From Triplophysa rosa (Eukaryota; Chordata; Actinopteri; Cypriniformes; Nemacheilidae), in NCBI RefSeq assembly GCF_024868665.1, contig NC_079901.1:2741329-2805328 (forward strand): a stretch of DNA of 64,000 bases. The letters are read 5' to 3'. A program made the translations under genes and the position numbers. Below are positions 55,913-64,000 of the stretch, piece by piece; position 1 is the stretch's first letter; each line of letters starts with the position of its first letter. The notes beneath the pieces are model-generated. The model saw nothing but the letters and a program-made list of their open reading frames with translations, ran no database searches and was not told where the DNA came from.

Positions 55913-55981
55913 CGTTGCGTCATCCGTCTTGTTGACAGTTACAGGGGTGGTGATTTCATTGACTTCACAGATGGGTTGGCT

Positions 55982-57517
55982 TCAGACAGTGTACACGGAA
56001 AGATAGTCTTTGGTCCTTTCTGTCCTGCACACCTGTTCTTTGGCCATTGGCATGACCGAGGTGATGGAGACCATCTGGAAAGGTGCTGTGAGAGCTGTGT
56101 TATCCAGACTCCCCTCTGGAATCAGTGGTGGTGGGATGGGACCTATGACTGGTATGGTGAGTTCAAGGTCATGGAAATCTTGGCTCATTAACCATCCCAC
56201 ACAGTATCCCTTAGGAAGCTTAATAGGTGTAGCTGTGCAGTTGTTGAACAGGATGTGAACTGCACGGGATGTAACTTCAGTTAGGGGTGTGGCTTCCAGG
56301 GTGAGGCCAAGCTCCACACATTCCACTGATGGCTGGAAGTAGGCTAGGGTGTGGTTGAGGGTTTGGGCACGCAGCATGTTGAGCCGCACAGCGACCCCTT
56401 TGGTGTAGGCAGGAACTGTGGTTTCCCGTTCATTCACCAGAATACAGACTTCTGGGATGGTCTGACCTGATGCCAGGTGTAGGTGGTTGACGGGATCCAT
56501 AGGGGGTTGTGCGGCCAATGGGGCCCACACCACATCATTGATAGTATCTATGTGAACTTGGAGACGAACTAGGATGTCTGCCCCAATGTAGATGTCATGT
56601 GGTGAGTCCTGAAGAACCAGGAAGTAGCGAGTTAAGGACCGGCCATTCCATTTCAAGTTCAAAGCACAGACGCCTTTGGCCGTTACCATGGTTGACAGGT
56701 GGGAGCCCAATGGGAATTGTGTGCTCTTTACAACAAAAGGAATGTCCGATGTGTCCGTAGTGAGAGCATTGAACAGTGTGGGGCTGATGGCTGAATTGTC
56801 TGCCCATAGTGCCAAAACAGTGTCTGTTATTGCCATGTTGTTCAGGTGTATGGCTTCCTTGACCCGAGGGCAGTAGCTGTCTGGGTCCTCGGCTGGTTGC
56901 AAGGTGCAGAGTGGCGTCCCTGAACTTGGGGCCGGCCTTGAGTCTGTGTTCTCGTGACCGGCTGGGGGTTGGTCGCTGACCTCTGTGACCTGGCAGCGCA
57001 CTTCAACTGGGTTGGTTGATTGGGAAGGCAGTGGTTCTCGCACTTGAGCCCAGATTTTTAGCTGTTTAAAGTCCATCAGGGGCTCAAAGCGATCTAGCAA
57101 ATCTTTGCCAATGAGGAGAGGATAGGTGTCCATTGGTGAGATGTTCACAGGGTGTACCAGACTCATGGGACCGATGGTAAATTGTATGGGGGCTATTTGT
57201 TCCAGTCGGACCTGAGTTTGGCTGTATGACTGCATGTTCAATACACATCTCTGTGGCTTGAGAGTCCGATTCTGTCTCTTAGCTTCTTCTGAGAGTCTGT
57301 GAAATAACTGGGATGACATCAGCGTGAGGTCAGCTCCGGTGTCAACAAGGGCCTCTAATCTCACCTCATGTTCCAAGGTGATGGCTAGATAAAGTTTCCT
57401 GGCCACTCCTTTCTCGATCAGGTTTCCAAGGAGACTTGGTACGGGGGCCTGTGTGGTGACTGACAAACAGTTAGGGCTGATTTCCGGTTGTTCGGTTTGG
57501 AGACAGACAACTAGCAC
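55982..57517 (-). CDS. Retroviral protease and protease-RT linker, open
   Basis: 511-codon frame. Near residues 55-65 is the aspartic protease active site LVDTGADLTLM; IGKDLL about 80 residues later closes the domain. A second stretch (about residues 235-340) repeats the pattern in weak form: WADNSAISPTLF in place of the active site and IYIGADILVRL as the closing motif, suggesting a degenerate duplicate retropepsin fold. The remainder is a beta-rich linker (VPAYTKGVAVRL, GYCVGWLM) typical of the region before RT. Uninterrupted in this copy. Confidence 0.7.
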   Translation of the reverse strand: MLVVCLQTEQPEISPNCLSVTTQAPVPSLLGNLIEKGVARKLYLAITLEHEVRLEALVDTGADLTLMSSQLFHRLSEEAKRQNRTLKPQRCVLNMQSYSQTQVRLEQIAPIQFTIGPMSLVHPVNISPMDTYPLLIGKDLLDRFEPLMDFKQLKIWAQVREPLPSQSTNPVEVRCQVTEVSDQPPAGHENTDSRPAPSSGTPLCTLQPAEDPDSYCPRVKEAIHLNNMAITDTVLALWADNSAISPTLFNALTTDTSDIPFVVKSTQFPLGSHLSTMVTAKGVCALNLKWNGRSLTRYFLVLQDSPHDIYIGADILVRLQVHIDTINDVVWAPLAAQPPMDPVNHLHLASGQTIPEVCILVNERETTVPAYTKGVAVRLNMLRAQTLNHTLAYFQPSVECVELGLTLEATPLTEVTSRAVHILFNNCTATPIKLPKGYCVGWLMSQDFHDLELTIPVIGPIPPPLIPEGSLDNTALTAPFQMVSITSVMPMAKEQVCRTERTKDYLSVYTV

Positions 57518-57797
57518 AGCACTTTCGGGTACCTTGGGATCTTGATCGATGATGGGCTGGAGTGTTTAGGTTTTTTCTGGGTGATCAGCCGTCAGCTGGG
57601 GTGCATTTTGGACTCCCGAATACTTTGGTGTCTCAGAGGAGGTTGGCTCAGAGTTTGTGGGGGCGTTGGCAGAGGTCTGGGAATTGTCTTTAGGAGGAGG
57701 GCATTCTGAAGGTTTGTTGATTTCCGTCACGAGGAGTCTGGCATATCCTTTCCGTTTGGCTTGTTAGGCCCTTTTTGAATCAACTCCTTTAATATCT

Positions 57798-58459
57798 TCA
57801 GGATCTCTGCTGACTCTGAGGTCTCTGTACTTTTCTGCTCTGGGGACAGGTGAGACTTGGGCTTGTCACGGGGGCATTGAGGTGCATTCCTCCGATGACT
57901 GTTTGGGCTGGTTGTGCCTGCTGGTGCTGGTCGGTGACGCCTAGGTCAGCGATTAGTTTCCCATGCAGCACTGTCCCTTGGTTCGTCTGACCAGCGGGGT
58001 CTGCCCCTGGGCCTCTCGGGGTGCCCTGTCGGATGCTTGGCTCGAGCACCCGAGTAGTCATACCGTTCAGTGGCAGTAAAGTCCCTTGTCTCTCTGTTAC
58101 CAGGCCTAGCATTGTGATGCGGTTTGGCGCCCTCTAGAGTCAGCTCTGGGTAGTGTTCAGAGACAGGGAAAATAACTGGATTTTTAAGTCTTTTCAGATG
58201 TAGTCTTGTGCTTAACATAGGCCTTATGGACCATGTCCCGCAGCTGTTGAGTGGTCATGGTGCAGGGGCATGCCATAACTCCTAAGTGATGACTCACACT
58301 AGGATGCAGGTTTCGCAGGAAAAGAGTTCTAAAGTCAATATCCTGCAGGTAGGCATGTACGTCGTGTCCTCCTGCAGGGTTTGGGGTAAACGGGATGTTT
58401 CTGGCCAGCTTGTCAAGGTCCTTGGGAGCCATGCCGTGGGTCGTTGTAGGGGTTCTCAA
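57798..58459 (-). pseudogene. Retroviral gag, C-terminal part
   Basis: Frame 58459-58184 has HGMAPKDLDKLARNIPFTPN and FLRNLHPSVSHHLGVM, a capsid-like segment; frames 58218-57946 and 58112-57798 are Arg/Pro/Gln-rich, nucleocapsid-like, without a clear zinc knuckle. The gene is split from its N-terminal half by LINE copy 2 and shows frameshifts. Confidence 0.6.
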
Positions 58460-58639
58460 CTCAACTCAATTTTATTTATAAAGCGCTTTTACAATTTTCA
58501 TTGTTACAAAGCAGCTGTACATGATACATATTGACTATGAGCAAAATAATTAAAGTTGTACCTGCAAAAACAAGAAAAGGTTGAAAACACAGAAGACAGA
58601 CATACCCACATACAAAACACTCCACACACTCAATATGCA

Positions 58640-58760
58640 CACGTACTAACACACATAGACATAGAGACACACACACACGGATGCGCACGCACACACACAC
58701 AACACGCACACACACACACACGTACGTACACAGACAAGTACGCACACACACACACGCTCA
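58640..58760. repeat. (CA)n block in LINE 3' UTR
   Basis: ACACAC-rich stretch, also in copy 1 at 36290-36320 and 37245-37275, interrupted there by a hAT. Confidence 0.8.
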
Positions 58761-59392
58761 GTGAGAGCACACATTTAGGATAAAGGAGAGAGAAGCACAG
58801 GTCAAATATAACAGACTATAAATTCAATATGCAATATTAATTAAGTAAAACTTTAAAATTCTAAAGCAGCCCCCCGGTCAGGCAGATAGTGCAAAAACAG
58901 TATGCAAACGGTGGCGAGGAACCCAAAACTCTAATCGAGAAAAAAAACCTCAGGAGAACCCAGGCCCAACCAGGGGATTCCAGTTCCCCTCTGGCAAAAG
59001 CTGCTGCCTCTGCACAAGCTCCAGAGAGCTTGCACAACAAGGCTAAATAAAATAAATAAACTTAATAATAAAATAAATTATAGTTTAAGATTATCATTAA
59101 TAATCTAATAGCATTTGAAATTTTGTGGTGAAGACATGTCAAGAGACCGCGTCCTTCTTTATCCAGCTCTATCATCTCAGCTCTTGTCAGGTCCCCACTT
59201 CCCATTCTCCGCTCTACCATCAGGTCAGGCCATGAACTGCATCCTGCTCGCTGTGGTAACCTTGGAACAATGAGACAAGACTGGCTGAGAGTAGAGTACT
59301 GTTCTGTACTCTTTGATGCAACAAGTACATCAGTTGTGTTTTTGGTTCCGGTTGATCTAACTAATGCAGCCTAAACCCTCTGAAGATTTATA

Positions 59393-60289
59393 TTATGGAA
59401 GAGTAGTGTATGCAAGATTAAAAAGATGCGTCTTTAGTCTAGATTTAAACTGACAGAGTGTGTCTGCCTCCCGGACAGTGCAGGGAAGACTATTCCAAAG
59501 TTTAGGCGCTAGATAGGAAAAGGATCTACCACCTGCACTTGATTTTGAAATTCTAGGTATTACCAACTGACAGGACGCCTGAGAGCGTAATGCACGTGAA
59601 GGACTGTAATACAAAAGGAGTTCATTCAAGTACTGAGGAGCTAAACCATGTAAGGCTTTATAGGTAATAAGCAAGATTTTAAAGTTAACGCGATGCTTTA
59701 TAGGTAACCAGTGCAAGGTTGACAGAACCGGGCTAATATGTTCATACTTTTTTGTACGTGTAAGAACTCGAGCTGCCGCGTTTTGGACCAATTGGAGTTT
59801 TTGTAATAAGCCTGCAGGGCAACCACCTAACAGTGCATTACAGTAATCTAGTCTTGATGTCATGAATGCATGAATTAACTTCTCTGCATCTGAGATTGAC
59901 AGCATATGACGTAGTTTAGATATATTCTTAAGATGGAAAAACGCAATTTTACAGGTGTTGGCGACGTGGCTCTCAAATGACAGATTACTATCGAATAGAA
60001 CGCCAAGATTCTTTGCTGACGACGAGGGTTTTATGGAACATCCGTCAATAGTTAAACAGTATTCTTGGTTGTTACTTATAGCAGTTTTCGGTCCAATAAG
60101 TAACACTTCCGTTTTGTCCGAGTTCAGTAATAAAAAGTTGTTTCTCATCCAGTTTTTTATATCGACTATGCATTCCATTATTCGATGGAACTGCTGTGTT
60201 TCATGAAGCTTCGAGGAAATATAAAGTTGAGTATCATCAGCATAACAGTGAAAGCTAACTCCGTGTCGCTTTATTATATCTCCTAGAGG
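59393..60289 (-). pseudogene. LINE copy 2 ORF2, RT C-terminal half
   Basis: Uninterrupted frame of about 300 codons: GDIIKRHGVSF, the catalytic YADDTQLY box, FLLLNSDKTEVLLIGP, SDAEKLIHAFMTSRLDYCNA, LSTLHWLPI and the terminal FKSRLKTHLFNLAY before the stop. The frame happens to extend about ten codons into the flanking gag. The endonuclease and early RT are missing. The corresponding parts of copy 1 are almost identical, so both are young. Confidence 0.9.
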
Positions 60290-60383
60290 TTCTGTGGAGA
60301 CGCTCCCATCCCTCAATGGCGGTTAGAGGCTCTTGGACACTGGTGGGTGATGCTTTAAACAGCAGGTTGCCAGCTTCCTCTTT

Positions 60384-61202
60384 CTAGGACCTCGCTTGGC
60401 TGGGAAGTCTGTTCCAACTTGTCTGGGGAGATTCAGTGGTGTCTTTTCCGCCCCTTTGTTCAGCCTGGAAGTGATGGGCGTAGTTCAGTTCTCTTTGCAC
60501 GGTATCAAGTTCAGCTTTGAGCTGGTCTTGTTGCTGAGCCAAGACTTGGACTTCGGCTCGGGCTGCTTGAAAGTGTCTTTCGGAGGCTTTGGCTTTTGCC
60601 TCCCTCTCTTTCAGTTCGGTTTCAGCTCGTTTTAAAAGAGTCTCTGCTTCTTGGAGCTTGCATTCCAGGTCCTCGCGGGCCTGTTTTTCCCATCGTTCTC
60701 TGCACTCGTTGTCTGTACGGAGGTCGGTCAAAGTTTCCTGTAGCCTTTCCACCTCCTCCTTTAGCTCTACGTGCCACTCCTCCGTTGCCGGCTTCTGGGC
60801 CTCCAGGGTCAGTTGATCTAGGCGATTCTGGGCGTCTGCCTGGTTCCTATGAGCCTCCTCGGCCTGAAGCTTTAGTGCTACTGTGTCTTGCTCCAGGAGG
60901 GTAACGTTTCCGTCGCTCAGCTTCACCTGGGCGATGAGGTTGTGGGCAAGGGCCCCGATGATCTTGACCAGCTCCTTGTGGGTGTAGCTCTGTACTGGAT
61001 CGTAGGCCATCAGCCGGTTCAAGTCGTCATCCAGCTGCTCACGGGTCCAGTCCGGTAGGTCCCTGGTCGCCTCGGGCAGGAGGGCCTCTGTCATTGCGCT
61101 CAGCCAGGCCCCTAGCTGGTCCCAGTGGGTGGCAGGACTGGATAATCTGGACATGCTTGCGCACTGGGGGGCGAGAGAGAAAAGCACAAGAGGCCAATGC
61201 AA
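60384..61202 (-). pseudogene. Retroviral gag, N-terminal part with long coiled coil
   Basis: Likely start at the second Met (MSRLSSPATHW, about residue 17) rather than the first. The first 90 residues are Trp/Leu-rich; residues about 95-255 are a long heptad-type coiled coil (EAEERHR-like Glu/Gln/Leu/Lys repeats, e.g. LKEEVERLQETLTDLR). It ends at a stop 95 bp before LINE copy 2. Matrix-type role is inferred from position. Confidence 0.6.
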
Positions 61203-62401
61203 GTCCCTACAAGTTAAGTGAGCTCTGTACTACTCCTATGTCACGTGTTGTGCAGCTAACTGGGGTGAACAGTCAGTGGCGCAACTTAAACACCTATTTA
61301 TCCTGGTGGTGCGTTGGCAGGGCGAATAGTAGGTGTGTGTGTGGGTATGTTGGTACAGGGAAAGATTATATACCCCAAAATTGCTGCAGTGCACCTGTCA
61401 GCGCTATTGGTCCCCACTCGCACCGGAGTGCCAGTGGCTGAAGTCTCCCTGCGTGCCGTCACCTAGAGTGCGGGGACTGAGGTATCCGAGGCTATCTGCC
61501 ACCAGTGCCAGGCACGCCAGGACAGCCAAATCCGCCCACCAGACACCACTGAGGAGAGAGACGTCACTTCACTACCCAGGTGCCCTAGAGAAGGTGCAAC
61601 CTATAGGGAAACACAAAGGCTGAACAGGGCTAGGGTTAATGGCATAGCTGGAAATAACCCAGAAGAGCAAAATAAAAGATCAAAACTTTTAAGATTTGCG
61701 AGCCCAGTGAATTAATTCAAATCAAATTTAATTAATTTTGTTCCTAGGTAGGGAGCAGTATAGGGAATAATGAGAAATGAAACAAAAAAAGAAACATACA
61801 ATATTGAAATAACTGAAAACAAAATTAAAACCACGTAAACCCGAAAACTAATTATTCTTATAATAATAATTTATTAAACTGAAAATAAAAAGCAAAAGCA
61901 AATTAACAAAATAAACTGAAAAAGCAAAACAACCAAAACGGAGATGAGAGAAGTTAAAGAGGGAAAAGACTGACTGAGAGGACCCACAAGGTGGCGTGGT
62001 CGAGCCACGCCAAAGGGAAGTCAGGGAGGAAGGGGTAGAGTTAGAAAAGTGTTAGCCACTTACGACACACTGCCCTCTGGTGTTAGTGAGATGTAACACC
62101 CTATCCTAGACTTCAACGTGATTACGTCTAACTCTCGTTTTAACAAAGACTTCAACAATCACTTTAAACACTCCAGCGGTAATTGCTGTTGACAAGAATT
62201 TACATCAAAAATAACGTAAAACACAGATTAAATAATGAAATTCAAACTGGGTCTACAAGAAAATGCTGTTGCAGCATTTGATGTCAAATTGATATAAATT
62301 CAAATCCAATCGCCCGCTGGGGAAGCGTCACGGATGGTGACGTTTGATCTCGGCGGATCCGAGTTCCGTGTCAGTTCACTATATGACCTGATGCACGGCA
62401 G

Positions 62402-63059
62402 GATTTCTTCGCTGCCCAAACACGGAGTTAAAACACACAGTAACAAACAAACAAACAAACACAACGGGATTTCTTCACCGTCGTACAATTAACTTGATCA
62501 AGATTTTTACCACACTCCCCTTTAAACGGTCGTCATCTACTGTTTAACTATACAATATACAGTAAAATACATATACAGTAAAACAGTGTCCTTCCGCCTC
62601 GTCTACTCAAAAAGAGGAAACAAGAAAGCACGCATTAGTTAGCTAGTCTAATGGTTAAACTTCGGGGAGCGGTGTGTCTTAGTTGAACACATTGGAACAC
62701 GCAACGCAATGCATCAAAGTTGCACATAATTCGGCCATACACGAACTAGGGAGGAAATTCGCTCCACTATTTCCTTCGCGCTAACAAGAGGATTTCTTCG
62801 CTCAGATTAGGGCAGTCAAACGATATCGGGACTCTCTATAAAAGATTTCTTCGTTTTATAGGGTCACATTAAATTGCAGTTAACTTAACCATCATTAACA
62901 GTACCTTGGGCTTTTCCTAAATAGGTCACAGAGGCTTGTTTCGGCGCAGTAACTTAAGGGAGCGAGTCTCGCTCTACCTTCTTCGCGCTAAAAGAGGATT
63001 TCTTCGCTCAATTTAGGGCGGTTAAATAATAGCATAGTGCGCTATAAAAAGATTTCTTC
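62402..63059 (-). repeat. Six GAAGAAATC motifs in the leader
   Basis: Exact 9-mers (as GATTTCTTC on the plus strand) at 62402, 62468, 62791, 62844, 62997 and 63051. The last four belong to two tandem copies about 206 bp apart. Confidence 0.85.
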
Positions 63060-63259
63060 ATCTTTATCGTCACTAACTCTTTGACAGAGGCTGAGGTTTT
63101 CTCTGCAAGAAGCTCAAGAGTCTGCCAAGGATAGGTGGGTGGGTCCACACCTTCATTCATACATAAAGTGCCATTTAAGAGTATTCGGTTTCGATAACAC
63201 CCATAGAAACACACATGAATAGTCACTGAGTTCTGCTCACAAAACAAGGTTTAAAATTG

Positions 63260-63277
63260 CCCGCGCATTCTCCACCA
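63260..63277 (-). other. Candidate primer binding site
   Basis: On the minus strand, five bases after the LTR, TGGTGGAGAATGCGCGGG begins with TGG as tRNA primer sites do. The matching tRNA was not identified. Confidence 0.5.
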
Positions 63278-63282
63278 ATATA

Positions 63283-64000
63283 TGTAGTGTATTTCGGGGA
63301 AACTATGAGTTTAAACACAATAACCTACAAATAATTAATGGTGATAAACCATTAATTATTTTATACACTTTACCTGATGCAGCAGAGCTAATAACAGCGA
63401 CGAACTAAATACACTCGTCCACCGAGTGATCAGCAGATCGTATATCAACTCTAAGAAATATTACTCCCCTGGCCTGGAAAAACAATATTCTTACTGTTGT
63501 ACAGTACCACTTCAGAAATCTTAACGGAATGAAGCAGTTTAAGTGACGTTGATATGTGATAAATAAACACAGAAACAATTTGAGCGTGGATACACATGCG
63601 GTTTATTTATCTACACTACAGGGGAACTAAAATCAACTAGCGAACACAAACCAAACATTAACAAACAAACATAAAAACGTAAAACAGTAGAGAATGAAAG
63701 AAATAGATAAAGCAAAGAAAATGGCAGTATTAAATCAGCTATTCACATCTGCACGAACCATCAAGGACAAATCTCCTTATTTAAAAGGGGCAAAGCTTAT
63801 ACGCAACTGGTTAGCAATAGTTCAGATACTTGCATTGGCATCTTTGTTTCTCGGGACACGTGCTGGCACGCGTATCAAAGGGTCCTGATGTGTTCAGAGC
63901 AGGCCGTGAGGCCATTGATTTAGCTGAAGCAAACTGCGTTAGAAACTGTCTCTGAGGAGAGGCAGGTCTCGAGAGGTTGAAAGAACACGAGCGAGCGAAC
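63283..64000 (-). repeat. 5' LTR of the endogenous retrovirus, cut by window end
   Basis: Matches 50340-51057 with about 26 differences. Contains the same TATA-like and AATAAA signals. The outer end and the target duplication are outside the window. Confidence 0.85.

Larger units (their letters stand above)
58456..60289 (-). mobile_element. CR1/Jockey-group LINE, copy 2, 5' truncated
   Basis: Nearly identical to copy 1 from its 3' end through RT, but ends in the RT domain at 60289, inside the retroviral gag. Both junctions carry GGTTCT (58450-58455 and 60288-60293), a possible short target duplication. It lacks the hAT and Tc1 insertions of copy 1 and so serves as their empty-site reference. 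Confidence 0.9.
61203..63282 (-). other. Retroviral leader (5' untranslated region)
   Basis: About 2 kb between the 5' LTR and gag with no coding sequence. Includes an AT-rich part (61640-61950), six exact copies of GATTTCTTC (GAAGAAATC on the sense strand) and an internal 206-bp duplication (about 62768-62860 / 62974-63067). Confidence 0.65.

Noticed and set aside
60396..60904. Plus-strand Ser/Phe-rich ORFs
   Set aside because: Antisense of the gag coiled coil on the minus strand.

Overview
The window is eukaryotic and looks like a teleost fish, most plausibly a cypriniform. The host content is two spliced genes arranged head to head: cox4i1 on the minus strand (about 20.0-21.74 kb) and emc8 on the plus strand (exons 1-4 at 22.15, 35.52, 35.68 and 35.83 kb). 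This pairing around a shared promoter is a conserved vertebrate arrangement. Almost everything else is transposable elements of types abundant in fish: Ty3/gypsy, an endogenous retrovirus, L2-, L1- and CR1/Jockey-type LINEs, a tRNA-derived SINE, Tc1/mariner elements, many hAT elements and fold-back elements. No bacterial features, CRISPR arrays, rRNA or genuine tRNA genes were seen.

Layout. 1-4.24 kb: the 3' part of a broken Ty3/gypsy chromovirus-type element with a truncated 3' LTR, followed by a palindromic minisatellite (4.25-4.64 kb). 4.95-5.6 kb: L1-like LINE tail. 6.58-7.97 kb: L2 LINE (minus). 9.59-11.51 kb: fold-back element inserted in another repeat. 11.84-13.39 kb: rearranged palindromic Tc1 element. 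13.5-14.3 kb: two exons of a P2X7-C-terminal-like gene (plus) facing a THAP-like zinc-finger remnant (minus). 14.33-18.65 kb: a nest of three hAT elements, plus a solo LTR and an LTR fragment; exact target-site duplications (TSDs) date the layers. 20.0-22.35 kb: cox4i1 / shared promoter / emc8 exon 1. emc8 intron 1 (22.35-35.52 kb) is loaded with two TA-flanked fold-back elements carrying related 22/26-bp arrays, a SINE, a second L2 LINE, an intact-looking Tc1-type transposase gene with DD36E spacing, and hAT elements.

35.5-35.93 kb: emc8 exons 2-4; the last coding exon was not found before the window end. 36.09-43.2 kb: a nearly full-length LINE (minus) split by two hAT elements and a Tc1 fragment. 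43.2-50.3 kb: hAT and inverted-repeat elements and AT-rich filler. 50.34->64 kb: a defective endogenous retrovirus (minus) with two LTRs, gag, protease, RT, RNase H, integrase and an env whose layout is F-protein-like (short N-terminal part, furin-like site, glycine/alanine-rich hydrophobic segment). A second, 5'-truncated copy of the same LINE has landed in its gag (58.46-60.29 kb). That second LINE copy conveniently shows the empty sites of insertions found in the first.

How it works together: cox4i1 encodes a nuclear subunit of mitochondrial complex IV and emc8 a subunit of the ER membrane protein complex; they share a roughly 0.4-kb promoter with GGAA (ETS/GABP-type) sites. The transposons are independent of them, but they inflate emc8 introns to 13 kb (intron 1) and more than 28 kb (intron 4). 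Most element genes are broken; the clearest exception is the 346-codon Tc1-type transposase at 31.77-32.81 kb. All identifications are from reading the sequence; no database search was run.
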